Below, piece after piece: positions 11,197 through 20,703 of a stretch of DNA of 64,000 nt. The position numbers and the translations under genes were made by a program. The stretch spans positions 248,001 to 312,000 of the forward strand of contig CAWAJT010000008.1 of assembly GCA_963782415.1 (NCBI GenBank). The letters run 5' to 3'. This DNA comes from Bog-473 sp963782415 (lineage in GTDB: Bacteria > Actinomycetota > Acidimicrobiia > Acidimicrobiales > RAAP-2). The number at the start of each line of letters is the position of its first letter. Positions within the stretch are counted from its first letter, which is position 1. Under the pieces are notes generated by a model. That model was not told the DNA's origin, did no database searches, and saw only the letters and a program-made list of their open reading frames with translations.

Positions 11197-13670
11197 CCGT
11201 GACGCCGGAGAGCGGCGAGCACGCACGCCTGTTCGAGATCACCGACGAAGAGGTGGGCGCGGCCGCCGCGGCCGCCGAGGACGAGAACCAAACCACGGCG
11301 AGCGAGCCGGCCGGCACCACGGCCGACGGTGCCGACGACGGCCGCCGCCACCGCCGGCGTACCGCCACCGCGACGGGCGCCTTTTCGGGACGCCCTGCCG
11401 CGCTGGTCGATGACCTGACCATCCCCCAGCGGGCCGCCGTGGAGCATCGGGGCTCTCCGTTGCTGATTATTGCCGGCGCCGGCTCGGGCAAGACACGCGT
11501 GCTGACGCGGCGCATCGCGCACCTACTGGCTACGGGCGACGCGCCGCCGTGGGGCATCCTCGCCATCACGTTCACCAACAAGGCGGCGGGCGAGATGCGC
11601 ACCCGCGTCGCCGACCTGGTTGGGCCGCCGGCCGAGAAGATGTGGGTCTCGACGTTCCACTCCGCCTGCTTGCGCATGCTGCGCACCAACGCCGACCGGC
11701 TCGGTTACCGCTCGGCCTTCACCGTCTACGACGACACCGACTCGCGCCGCCTCATTGAGATGATCACGGCCGAGCTCGGCTTCGACCAGAAGCGTCTGCC
11801 GTCGCGGGCCGTACAGGGCGTCATCAGCCAGGCCAAGTCCGAGCTGGTCGACTTCGAGACCTTCCGCGAGGACGCCCGCAGCGGACCCGATCCGTTCCGC
11901 AAGCGCATCGCCGACATTTACGTGCACTACCAGACGCGCCTGCTGGCGGCCAACGCGCTGGACTTCGACGACCTGCTCATGGTGACGGCCAACCTGCTGG
12001 AGGCCTGCGACGACGTGCACGCGTCATACCAGGAGCGCTTCAAGCACATTTTGGTGGACGAGTTCCAGGACACCAACCACGCCCAGAACGAGATCGTCAA
12101 GCTGCTGGGCGAGGCGCACGGCAACGTCTGCGTGGTGGGCGACTCCGACCAGTCCGTCTACCGCTGGCCGCGGCGCGGACATCCGCAACATCTTGGAGTT
12201 CGAGCGCGCCTTCCCCAACGTGACCACGATCATGCTGGAGCAGAACTTCCGCTCGACCCAGACAATCCTCGATGCGGCCAACGCCGTCATCGCCAACAAC
12301 GTCGGTCGCCAGCCCAAGGAGCTGTTCACCGTGGGCGACACCGGTGGCCCGGTCACGAGGTATCGGGCCGAGGACGAGCGCGACGAGGCCAACTGGGTCG
12401 CCAGCGAGATCCTGCGCCTGCACGCGTCGGCCGGTCTCACGTGGGGTGACGTCGCCGTCTTCTACCGCACCAACGCCCAGAGCCTGCCGCTCGAGACCTC
12501 CATGAAGTTCAGCGGCATCCCCTACAAGGTGGTGGGCGGCGCCAAGTTCTACGACCGCCGCGAAATCAAGGACATCCTTGCGTTCATCCGCCTGCTGGCC
12601 AACCCCGACGACGAGGTGTCGGCCCGACGCATCGTCAACGTCCCCAAGCGCGGCATCGGCGACACCTCGGTGGCCCGGCTGGCCGCCTGGGCCCAGGTCG
12701 AGCACGTCCCTTTCAGCGAGGCCATCGAACACGCCGGGGAGGCCGGTCTCACGGGGAAGGCGCTCAAGGGGGCCGAGCAGCTCTCCAAGACGCTGGCCGA
12801 GCTGCGCCCGCTCGTGCAGACGGTCAACCCGGCCGATTTCGTGCAGCTGGTGGCCGAGCGCACCGGCTACCTGGCCGAGCTGGTGGCCGAGCACAACCAC
12901 GAGGCGGATGGGCGCATTGAGAACCTGGCCGAGCTGGCGACCCAGGCCGCCGACTTCGACGACGTGATGGGCTTCCTCGAAACGGTGGCGCTCGTGGCCG
13001 ACTCCGACGAGATCGACAGCGATGGCACCCGGGTGTCGTTGATGACGCTGCACACGGCCAAGGGCCTGGAGTACCCGGCCGTCTTCGTGGTGGGGCTCGA
13101 GGAGGGGATCTTTCCCCACTTCCGTTCCCTCTCCGAGCCGAGCGAGCTCGAGGAGGAGCGCCGGCTGTTCTACGTCGGCATCACCCGGGCCCGCCAGCAC
13201 CTGGCGATTTCGCACGCCTGGTCGCGCACGACCTGGGGCCGCACCCAGCCGGCCATGCCGAGCCGCTTCGTCACCGAGGTGCCGTCGCATCTGGTCGAGG
13301 ACGTGGGCCTCGGCTCACCCCGTCGGGGCACCGGCTACGACACGCTCTCGGGCGACGAGCACCTGCCCGGCGCCGTCTTCTCGCCGGCGGTGCCGCTGGC
13401 GACCGCGGCGCGGGTGCGGGCCGGCGGGGTGGGCGGTGCGGTCCGGGCGGTGTCGGTCGGGCCGGCGGCGGTCCGACCGGCCCCCGGGGCAGCACGGGCG
13501 CCGAGGACCTCGGGCTCGTCGCCGGCGACGAGGTGATCCATGACCACTGGGGTCGTGGCGTCGTCATCAGCGCCAAAGGGGAGGGGTCGCGGGCCCAGGC
13601 CACCGTGCACTTCGACTCGGTCGGCAAGAAGAACCTCCTACTCACGGCCACCCCGCTGCGCCGGGCCTGA
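11193..13670 (+). CDS. pcrA: UvrD/PcrA-type DNA helicase, frameshifted twice as read
   Basis: A superfamily-1 3'-5' helicase for nucleotide-excision repair and removal of stalled complexes. The Walker A IIAGAGSGKTRVLTRRI, DEFQDTN and VVGDSDQSVYRW are in one frame. After an extra C at about 12168 the rest (RNILEFERAFPNVTTI, QNFRSTQTIL, TLHTAKGLEYPAVFVVGLEEG) continues in the next frame. A second shift near 13440 returns to the first frame for the Tudor-like tail GDEVIHDHWGRGVV, ending at 13670. Restored length is about 826 residues, normal for the family, with an acidic N-terminal extension of about 65. GTG 11193 overlaps the guaA stop (GTGA). The indels look like sequence errors. Confidence 0.92.
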
Positions 13671-13720
13671 TCGTTCCCGGTCTGGCGTCCGGACCAGGGC
13701 TTCCGTATCCTGGGCAGCGC

Positions 13721-14137
13721 ATGAAACGTCCGTACAGGGTGGTCGTGGCCAAGCCCGGCCTCGACGGCCACGACCGGGGAGCCAAGGTCATCGCCCGTGC
13801 CCTGCGTGACGCCGGGTTCGAGGTCGTCTACACCGGCCTCCACCAGACGCCCGAACAGGTGGTCCAGGCGGTCGTGCAGGAGGACGCCGACGCCGTCGGG
13901 CTCTCGCTGCTCTCGGGTGCCCACCTCACGCTGGTGCCCCGGGTCGTCTCGCTGCTCGATGACGCCGGCCGGGGCGACGTGCTCGTGATCGTCGGCGGGA
14001 TCATCCCCGAGGGCGACATCCCCGTCCTGCATGAGCAGGGCGTCGCGCACGTCTTCACGCCCGGCGCACCGCTCGATTCGATCGGCTCGTGGCTGTCGGA
14101 GGCGCTCGATCAGCGCGAGGAGGCGCTGGAGGCCTGA
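13721..14137 (+). CDS. Stand-alone cobalamin-binding subunit of a CoA mutase
   Basis: A 138-residue B12-binding domain protein, like the small subunit or C-terminal domain of methylmalonyl-CoA, ethylmalonyl-CoA or hydroxyisobutyryl-CoA mutases. The base-off motif is present as Asp15-x-His17-x-x-Gly20 (KPGLDGHDRGAK), followed by LSLLSGAH and VIVGGIIPEGD, the usual SxL and GG motifs. The large catalytic subunit is not in this window. The position before sucC-sucD fits a link to succinyl-CoA formation from methylmalonyl-CoA, but that is inference. Confidence 0.9.
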   Translation: MKRPYRVVVAKPGLDGHDRGAKVIARALRDAGFEVVYTGLHQTPEQVVQAVVQEDADAVGLSLLSGAHLTLVPRVVSLLDDAGRGDVLVIVGGIIPEGDIPVLHEQGVAHVFTPGAPLDSIGSWLSEALDQREEALEA

Positions 14138-14215
14138 CGCCGTTCCCGCTGCACCCGTTTTCCCGCACCACCTCGACGCGCTGGCGCGCACGAAAGTAAG
14201 GAGACAGCACCCAAA

Positions 14216-15358
14216 GTGGACCTGTACGAGTACCAGGGCAAACAGTACTTCGCCCGCTTCGGCATCCCGACCTCCCCCGGAGGCGTCGCCGTCACGGTGG
14301 ACGAGGCCGTCGAGCAGGCCGAGTCGGCCGGCTACCCGGTCGTGGTCAAGGCACAGGTGAAGGTGGGCGGCCGCGGCAAGGCCGGCGGCGTGAAGCTGGC
14401 CGCCGACGCCGACGAGGTCCGGCTGCACGCCGGCAACATCCTCGGGCTCGACATCAAGGGCCATGTGGTCAAGCGGCTGTGGGTCGAGCACACGTCGGAC
14501 ATCGCCAAGGAGTACTACGCCAGCTTCACACTCGACCGGCAGGCCAAACTGCACCTCGGCATGCTCTCGGCGGAGGGCGGTGTCGAGATTGAGGAGGTGG
14601 CGGAGACCAATCCGGACGCCATTGCCAGAATCCACATCGACCCCGTCACTGGTCTCAGCGAGGAGGCTGCCCGCGAGTGGGTGGACCGGGCCAATCTGGA
14701 CGAGGAAGCACGCGCCCAGGCCGCCACGCTGCTCGTCCGGCTGTACCACTGCTACGTCGAGGGTGACTGCGACCTGGCCGAGATCAACCCGCTGATCCTC
14801 ACGCCCGAGGGCAAGGTGCACGCGCTCGACGCCAAGGTCACGCTCGATGAGAACGCCACCTTCCGCCACCCCGAGTGGGAGGAGTACGAGGACGACTCCG
14901 ACATCGACCCCCGCGAGAAGATGGCCAAGGAGAAGGGGTTGAACTACATCGGCCTGTCGGGCGACGTCGGCATCATCGCCAACGGCGCCGGCCTGGCCAT
15001 GAGCACGCTCGACGTCGTGACCCAGGCCGGTGGTTCCGCCGCCAACTTCCTCGACATCGGGGGTGGGGCCAACGCCGACGTGATGGCCGCCGCGCTCGAG
15101 GTGATCAACGCCGACCCGGCGGTCAAGGCCATCTTCGTCAATATCTTCGGCGGCATCACGCGCGTCGACGATGTGGCAAACGGCATCATCGAGGCGATGA
15201 GCCGGGTGAAGCTCAGCTCGCCCGTCGTCATGCGCCTCGACGGCACCAACGCGGTCGAGGGGCGGGCGCTGTTGGCCGACCACCTGTCGGACACGCTCAT
15301 CGCCGAGCCCACCATGCTCGAAGCCGCCCGCCGAGCCGTGAGTCTGGCCTCGGCCTAG
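14216..15358 (+). CDS. sucC: Succinyl-CoA synthetase (ADP-forming) beta subunit
   Basis: A 380-residue beta subunit. With SucD it interconverts succinyl-CoA and succinate with formation of ATP in the TCA cycle. It starts MDLYEYQGKQYFARFGIP and has the ATP-grasp region VVVKAQVKVGGRGKAGGVKL. It ends with the ligase-CoA domain FVNIFGGITRVDDVANGIIEA. The GTG start at 14216 has TAAGGAGA (from 14197) in front. sucD begins 47 bases downstream, so the two form an operon. Confidence 0.97.
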   Translation: MDLYEYQGKQYFARFGIPTSPGGVAVTVDEAVEQAESAGYPVVVKAQVKVGGRGKAGGVKLAADADEVRLHAGNILGLDIKGHVVKRLWVEHTSDIAKEYYASFTLDRQAKLHLGMLSAEGGVEIEEVAETNPDAIARIHIDPVTGLSEEAAREWVDRANLDEEARAQAATLLVRLYHCYVEGDCDLAEINPLILTPEGKVHALDAKVTLDENATFRHPEWEEYEDDSDIDPREKMAKEKGLNYIGLSGDVGIIANGAGLAMSTLDVVTQAGGSAANFLDIGGGANADVMAAALEVINADPAVKAIFVNIFGGITRVDDVANGIIEAMSRVKLSSPVVMRLDGTNAVEGRALLADHLSDTLIAEPTMLEAARRAVSLASA

Positions 15359-15405
15359 GCCCCGCACCCGAGACTCCCGAGACCCGAGAGAGAACAGGAA
15401 CCAAC

Positions 15406-16296
15406 GTGAGCATCTTCGTCGACGAGACGACAACGGTCGTGATTCAGGGCATCAGCCCGACGAGCCAGGGGCTCTACCACGGCCTGCGCAACAAGGCGTA
15501 CGGCACCAAGGTGGTGGGCGGGACGAACCCCAAGCGGGGCGGCGAGGAGATCGAGGGCATCCCGGTCTTCGCCTCGGTGGCCGAGGCGGTCAAGGAGACC
15601 GGTGCGACGGCGTCGTTCATTTCCGTGCCTCCGCGCGGCGCCGCCGACGCCATCATTGAAGCGGCCGAAGCCGGCATCGCCTTCATCGTGTGCATCACCG
15701 AGGGCATTCCCGCCCAGGACGAGGCCGTGGCCTACAACCGTCTGGCGCAGGAGTTCCCGGGCAGTCGCCTTCTCGGACCGAATTGTCCGGGGATCATCAG
15801 CCCCGGGAAGTGCAACATCGGCATCACCTCGGGGGACATCGCGCTGCCCGGGGGACCGGTCGGCATCGTCTCGCGGTCCGGCACGCTGACCTACCAGGCC
15901 CTGCACGAGCTCTCGCAACAGGGCATCGGTCAGACCACCTGTGTCGGCATCGGGGGCGACCCCGTGCCGGGCACCAACTTCATCGACTGCCTCGCCGCCT
16001 TCGAAGCCGACCCCGAGACCAAGGCCGTGATGATGATCGGCGAGATCGGTGGGTCCGAGGAGGAGCGCGCGGCGGACTTCATCGCGTCGAACATGACCAA
16101 GCCCGTGGCGGCGTACATTGCCGGCGTGACCGCGCCCCCCGGGCGCAAGATGGGCCACGCCGGCGCCATCATCTCGGGCTCCTCGGGAACGGCGCAGGCC
16201 AAGATGTCGGCGTTGTCTGCGGCCGGCGTCGAGGTGGCGCAGAACCCGACGGAATGCGGCGAGAAGATGGTGGCGATCGTGCAGGGACTGCCGTAG
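15406..16296 (+). CDS. sucD: Succinyl-CoA synthetase alpha subunit
   Basis: A 296-residue alpha subunit. It binds CoA in its N-terminal Rossmann domain and carries the phospho-histidine intermediate. Visible are VVIQGISPTSQG at the start, GPNCPGIISPGKCNIGI, and the active-site histidine in MGHAGAIISGSSGTAQ. GTG 15406 (MSIFVDETT) fits the family start; the long open frame upstream overlaps sucC and is not coding. It has full length and no oddities. Confidence 0.97.
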   Translation: MSIFVDETTTVVIQGISPTSQGLYHGLRNKAYGTKVVGGTNPKRGGEEIEGIPVFASVAEAVKETGATASFISVPPRGAADAIIEAAEAGIAFIVCITEGIPAQDEAVAYNRLAQEFPGSRLLGPNCPGIISPGKCNIGITSGDIALPGGPVGIVSRSGTLTYQALHELSQQGIGQTTCVGIGGDPVPGTNFIDCLAAFEADPETKAVMMIGEIGGSEEERAADFIASNMTKPVAAYIAGVTAPPGRKMGHAGAIISGSSGTAQAKMSALSAAGVEVAQNPTECGEKMVAIVQGLP

Positions 16297-16348
16297 CGCT
16301 CTCGGCATACCCCATTGCCGGGTGCCGCCTCGTTAGCGTCTGACGGGG

Positions 16349-17014
16349 ATGGACACAGAGAGCGACACGGGAGACGCCGACCCACCGGAGACCGCCGGCG
16401 GGCGCAGTTGGCGCAAGCGGAAGGACCACGTGCCGTCGACGCCGCTCCGGCTCACGGACCTCCCTCCGGCCGCGCGCCGGCGTGCCATCGTTCGGTCGGG
16501 TGTGACGATCGCACTGTGCTGGGTCTTCGTCGTCGGCGCGTTCTACGTCCTTCCGATCGGGCACGAGTCCGGCCTGCGTGCCTTCACGCGCCTCGCGGTC
16601 GACATCGCGCTGATCGGCACCGTCTTCGCCTGGCAGATTCGCCGCATCTCGGTGGCCGAGCTCCCCGAGCTACGGGCGATCGAGGCGCTGGGCATCGTGG
16701 TCGTGCTGTTCCTCGTGGCCTTCTCCGGAATTTACCTGGGGATGTCGCACCAGTCGGTCTTGAGTTTCTCTCGAGTCCTCAATCAGACACAGGCGCTGTA
16801 CTTCACGATCACCATCTTCTCGACGGTCGGCTTCGGTGACATCGTGCCCAGGACCGATCCCGCCCGACTGGTCGTCTCGGTGCAGATGCTGCTCGACCTT
16901 GCCATCATCGGCGCCGCCGTTCGACTCATCTTCAACGCGGCCAAGAACCGGGTTGCTCCTGTGACTCCGGCACCGGGTGCACCGGGCCCGCCACAGCCGC
17001 GACAGCCGGGATGA
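16349..17014 (+). CDS. Ion channel protein (two-pore K+ channel type, Ion_trans_2)
   Basis: A 221-residue inner-membrane protein with four hydrophobic segments (about 50-70, 76-96, 110-131 and 173-196). Between the last two lies a pore loop with the filter TVGFGD at residues 159-164, the potassium-channel signature (TVGYGD with Phe for Tyr). The basic N-terminus is cytoplasmic. No RCK or TrkA-N domain follows, so gating ligands are unknown. The C-terminal tail is Pro/Gly-rich. It is a single gene between sucCD and purN. Confidence 0.88.
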   Translation: MDTESDTGDADPPETAGGRSWRKRKDHVPSTPLRLTDLPPAARRRAIVRSGVTIALCWVFVVGAFYVLPIGHESGLRAFTRLAVDIALIGTVFAWQIRRISVAELPELRAIEALGIVVVLFLVAFSGIYLGMSHQSVLSFSRVLNQTQALYFTITIFSTVGFGDIVPRTDPARLVVSVQMLLDLAIIGAAVRLIFNAAKNRVAPVTPAPGAPGPPQPRQPG

Positions 17015-17157
17015 CGCCGGGCGCGCCAACCGGGACGTAGGAGCCCCGTCGGCGTGGCGCGCCCCGCCCCCGGCGCCTCACACATCGGGTCGCCGGGGTG
17101 GTCAAGGCTGGCGGAACGGCCTCTCGGGCCGACATGGGTTCCCACTAGATTGGCGGG

Positions 17158-17875
17158 GTGCGCCTCGCGGTCCTTGTCTCGGGTTCCGGGACGATTCTGG
17201 AGGCGATGTTCGAGGCCGGGCTCCCCGTCACCACCGTCCTTTCGGACCGTCCCTGCGCCGGCCTCGGCCTGGCCGAGCAGCACGGCGCCGCGGCGGAACT
17301 GGTCGATCGGGCGGCCTTTGGGGGCTTCGGGCCCGACTTTGACCGCTCGGGCTATACGGCGACCGTCGCCGCCACGCTGGTGGCGCACCAGGTCGACCTG
17401 GTGGCGATGGCGGGGTTCGGGACCGTCATGACCGACGAGGTCCACCGGGCCTTCCCGAATCGCATCTTGAACACCCACCCCGCCCTGCTTCCCGCCTTCC
17501 CCGGCTGGCACGGCGTTCGCGACGCGCTCGGCCGCCGGCGTCGCCGAGACCGGGTGCACGGTGCACCTGGCCACGCTCGAGATGGACGCAGGGCCGATCA
17601 TCGCCCAGGAAGTCGTCCCCGTGCTGCCCGGCGACAGCGAGGCGACCCTGCATGAGCGGATCAAGATCGCGGAGCGCAGCCTGTATCCCGCTACGGTCGC
17701 CTGGGCCCTGCGGGAATTGGAAGCCGGGCGCTCCATCGAGCCGCCGCCCGGTGGGGTGGTCCCGGTCGGGGTCGGCGCACCCATGGCAACCGGCGCGACC
17801 ACCGCAACCGCCGGGCCCGACCGGGCATGGGGAGAACATCGAGAAGGAGGGGCAGACGAGGTGATGACCGCGTGA
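17158..17875 (+). CDS. purN: Phosphoribosylglycinamide formyltransferase, one frameshift as read
   Basis: GAR transformylase adds a formyl group from 10-formyl-THF in purine synthesis. The first frame reads MRLAVLVSGSGTILEAMFE and reaches the active-site region NRILNTHPALLPAFPGWHG. An extra G near 17530 breaks it. The next frame continues with CTVHLATLEMDAGPIIAQ and LHERIKIAERSLYPATVAWAL, the normal family end. The true stop at 17875 overlaps the purH GTG (GTGA), which supports an intact gene in the organism. Restored length is about 238 residues, slightly longer than the family because of a C-terminal tail. Confidence 0.92.
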
Positions 17876-19449
17876 GAGCTCTATTGTCCGTCTACGACAA
17901 GGACGGTCTGGTCGATCTCGCCCAGGGCCTGTCGGACCTGGGGTGGGAGCTGGTGGCCAGCGGCAACACGTCGGCCAAGCTCACCGAGGCGGGCATCGCC
18001 CACATTGAAGTGGCACAGGTCACCGGCTCGCCCGAAATGCTCGGGGGGCGGGTCAAGACCCTGCACCCGAAGATCCACGGCGGCATCCTCGCCGACCGAT
18101 CCAAGTCGGCGCACCTCGACGACCTGGCGACCAACGGCATCGAGGCCATCGACCTCGTGGTGTCGAACCTCTACCCGTTCTCGTCGGACCCCTCGGTCGA
18201 GTTGATCGACATCGGCGGGCCCGCCATGGTGCGCGCCGCGGCCAAGAACCACGAGCACGTCGGCATCCTGACGTCGCCGGCGGACTACCCGGTCGTGCTC
18301 GAAGAGCTGCGTGCCGAGGGCGAGCTCTCGGCCGCCACCCGCCGACGCCTCGCCCGCGCCGCCTTCGCGCACACGGCAGCCTACGACGCGGCCATCGTGG
18401 CCTGGCTCGACGGCGGAGGACCGACGCCGATGGCAGCGCTGCAGGGCGCGACCGCAGACGACACGGCAGAGGCCGAGCTCTCGGCCGTCCTCCCACCGAC
18501 CCTGCACCTCACGCTCGAGCGCACCGATGTGCTGCGCTACGGCGAGAACCCGCACCAGCGCGGCTCGCGCTACCGCACCGTGGGGGCGCCCAGCTGGTGG
18601 GACAGCATGGTCCAGCACGGGGGCAGCGCGTTGTCGTACCTCAACATCTTCGACGGCGATGCCGCCTGGCGTCTCGTCCACGAGCTGGCAGCGGATGCTG
18701 GCGCAGGCCAGGTGGCCGTGGCCATCATCAAGCACGCCAACCCGTGCGGTGCCGCTGTGGCCGGCACCCTCGCGACCGCCTACGAGCGCGCACTCGAATG
18801 CGACCCGATGAGCGCCTTCGGTGGCGTTGTTGCCATCGGCGGTGACGTCACGGACGAGGTGGCCGAGGCCATCGCGGCCGGGCCGCAGGCCGACGTGATC
18901 ATCGCCTCCTCGTTCGCCCCGGCCGCGCTGGAGAAGTTGATCGGCCGCCGCAAGGCGACACGGATTCTGTCGGGGCCGGCGCCCGAGCAGGCGATGCGCC
19001 AGTTGCGCAGCCTCGGCACCAGTGTTCTCGTGCAGGACGTCGATGCTTTCGTCTCGCCCCGCTCAAAGTGGCGGGTCGTCACGAAGCGAGCCCCGTCGGA
19101 AGAGGAATGGCGCGACCTTGCGCTGGCGTGGCGGGTGTGCGGCCGCACGACGTCCAACGCCATCGCCGTCGTGACGGCGGGTCAAGCCGTCGGCGTGGGT
19201 GCCGGACAGCAGTCCCGCGTCGTCGCGGCCGAGATCGCCGTGCAGAAGGCGGGCGAGCGTGCCAAGGGCGGGGCGGGTGCGAGCGACGCCTTCTTTCCTT
19301 TCCCGGACGGGCTGCTCGTCCTGGCCGACGCCGGCGTCACCGCCATCGTGCAACCGGGTGGCTCGGTCAAAGACGACGAGGTGATTGCCGCCGCCGACGA
19401 GGCTGGACTCGCGATGGTCATGTCCGGCGAACGGCACTTCCGCCACTGA
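17872..19449 (+). CDS. purH: Bifunctional AICAR transformylase/IMP cyclohydrolase
   Basis: A 525-residue enzyme for the last two steps of IMP synthesis. The N-terminal MGS-like cyclohydrolase domain starts MRALLSVYDKDGLVDLA. It has GGRVKTLHPKIHGGIL and NLYPF. The transformylase part has RYGENPHQ, IIKHANPCGAA, GAGQQSRVVAAEIA and DAFFPFPDGLL, and ends GLAMVMSGERHFRH, all canonical. GTG 17872 overlaps the purN stop, and the stop overlaps the folD ATG (TGATG), so purN-purH-folD is one translational unit. Confidence 0.97.
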   Translation: MRALLSVYDKDGLVDLAQGLSDLGWELVASGNTSAKLTEAGIAHIEVAQVTGSPEMLGGRVKTLHPKIHGGILADRSKSAHLDDLATNGIEAIDLVVSNLYPFSSDPSVELIDIGGPAMVRAAAKNHEHVGILTSPADYPVVLEELRAEGELSAATRRRLARAAFAHTAAYDAAIVAWLDGGGPTPMAALQGATADDTAEAELSAVLPPTLHLTLERTDVLRYGENPHQRGSRYRTVGAPSWWDSMVQHGGSALSYLNIFDGDAAWRLVHELAADAGAGQVAVAIIKHANPCGAAVAGTLATAYERALECDPMSAFGGVVAIGGDVTDEVAEAIAAGPQADVIIASSFAPAALEKLIGRRKATRILSGPAPEQAMRQLRSLGTSVLVQDVDAFVSPRSKWRVVTKRAPSEEEWRDLALAWRVCGRTTSNAIAVVTAGQAVGVGAGQQSRVVAAEIAVQKAGERAKGGAGASDAFFPFPDGLLVLADAGVTAIVQPGGSVKDDEVIAAADEAGLAMVMSGERHFRH

Positions 19450-20327
19450 TGGGCGCCATCCTTCTCGACGGCGAGCCGGTCGCCGCTCGCATCCGCGGTG
19501 AGGTGGCCGAGCGGATGGAGCGCCTGCAGAGCGAGGGCATCACCGTCGGCCTCGGCACCGTGCTGGTCGGCGACGACGTGCCGAGCGAGCGCTATGTCGC
19601 GTTGAAGCACGAGGACTGCGCCAGCATCGGCATGTACTCGGTGGGCGAGCACCTGCCGGCCGGCGCGACCCAGGCGGAGGTGCTTGACGTCATCGCCCGA
19701 TTCAACGCCGACCCCAAGATCAGCGCCTTCTTGGTGCAGCTGCCCCTGCCCGCCGGCCTCGACGAGGAGCAGGCCCTCCTCGCCGTCGACCCCAACAAGG
19801 ACGTCGACGGGTTGCATCCCGTGAACCTGGGACGCCTGGTGCTCGGTACGCCGGGCCCGCTGCCGTGCACGCCGTCGGGGATTGTGGAGCTGCTCCATGC
19901 GTACGACGTCCCGGTGGAAGGACAGCACGTCGCCATCATCGGCCGTGGCGTGACCATCGGCCGGCCACTGGCGAACCTCCTTTCGCTCAAGCGCCCCGGA
20001 TGCAACGCGGCCGTGACGATGGTGCACACGGGCGTCGACCCTGCCCACATGACGGCGATCGTGCGGACGGCCGACATCGTGGTGGCGGCGGCGGGACGGC
20101 CCCACCTGCTCACGCCGGACATGGTCAAACCCGGCGCCGCCGTCGTCTCGGCCGGCACGAGCTTCGAGGGGAAGAAGCTGATTCCCGACGCACATCCTGA
20201 CGTGGCCGCGGTGGCCGGTTGGATCACGCCCCGCCTGGGCGGAGTCGGCCCCATGACCCGTGCCATGCTGTTACGGAACGCGCTGGGGGCGGCGGAGATG
20301 GCGTCCAGGGAGGCGAGCAAGCAGTGA
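19449..20327 (+). CDS. folD: Methylene-THF dehydrogenase/methenyl-THF cyclohydrolase
   Basis: A 292-residue bifunctional FolD. It oxidises 5,10-methylene-THF and hydrolyses methenyl-THF to 10-formyl-THF, the formyl donor used by PurN and PurH directly upstream. Catalytic Lys53 lies in SERYVALKHEDC. The substrate motif AFLVQLPLPAGLDE, PCTPSGI and the Rossmann motif VAIIGRGVTIGRPLANLL are intact. It ends with the family motif TPRLGGVGPMTRAMLLRN. The ATG overlaps the purH stop by one base. Confidence 0.97.
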   Translation: MGAILLDGEPVAARIRGEVAERMERLQSEGITVGLGTVLVGDDVPSERYVALKHEDCASIGMYSVGEHLPAGATQAEVLDVIARFNADPKISAFLVQLPLPAGLDEEQALLAVDPNKDVDGLHPVNLGRLVLGTPGPLPCTPSGIVELLHAYDVPVEGQHVAIIGRGVTIGRPLANLLSLKRPGCNAAVTMVHTGVDPAHMTAIVRTADIVVAAAGRPHLLTPDMVKPGAAVVSAGTSFEGKKLIPDAHPDVAAVAGWITPRLGGVGPMTRAMLLRNALGAAEMASREASKQ

Positions 20328-20334
20328 GCCATCA

Positions 20335-20703
20335 GTGAGCGAGCGGGAGTACTCGGAGCGTCCGTGGGGCAACTACACGGTCCTCGATGACGATGCGCCC
20401 GACCACAAGGTCAAGCGCATCGTGGTGCACCCCGGGAAGCGGCTCAGCTACCAGCGCCATTCCAGGCGCGCCGAGCACTGGTTCATTGTCTCGGGGACGG
20501 CCACCGTGACCCTCGACGGCGCCGTGACGCAGGTTCCCGCCGGGGCCTCCATCGACATCCCCCTTGAGAGCGCGCACCGCATCGCCAACGAGGGTACGAC
20601 CGACGTCGTCTTCATTGAGGTGCAGCAAGGCTCGTACTTCGGTGAGGACGACATCGTCCGGCTCGAGGACGACTACGGGCGCGTCGACGCGGCGGGGACA
20701 TGA
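20335..20703 (+). CDS. Small cupin, mannose-6-phosphate isomerase type II-like
   Basis: A 122-residue single-domain cupin. RPWGNYTVLDD at the start and the metal-binding motif SYQRHSRRAEHWFIVSGTA with LDGAVTQVPAGASIDIPLESAHRIAN match the C-terminal isomerase domain of phosphomannose isomerase/GDP-mannose pyrophosphorylase proteins. It may isomerise a sugar phosphate. GTG 20335 lies 7 bases after folD, and the stop overlaps the metF ATG (ATGA). Its place in a one-carbon operon is not explained by that family role. Confidence 0.82.
   Translation: MSEREYSERPWGNYTVLDDDAPDHKVKRIVVHPGKRLSYQRHSRRAEHWFIVSGTATVTLDGAVTQVPAGASIDIPLESAHRIANEGTTDVVFIEVQQGSYFGEDDIVRLEDDYGRVDAAGT

Noticed and set aside
12160..12180. 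Programmed ribosomal frameshift in pcrA
   Set aside because: No slippery heptamer or following pseudoknot is seen, and other genes in the window show the same kind of one-base break. An indel error fits better.
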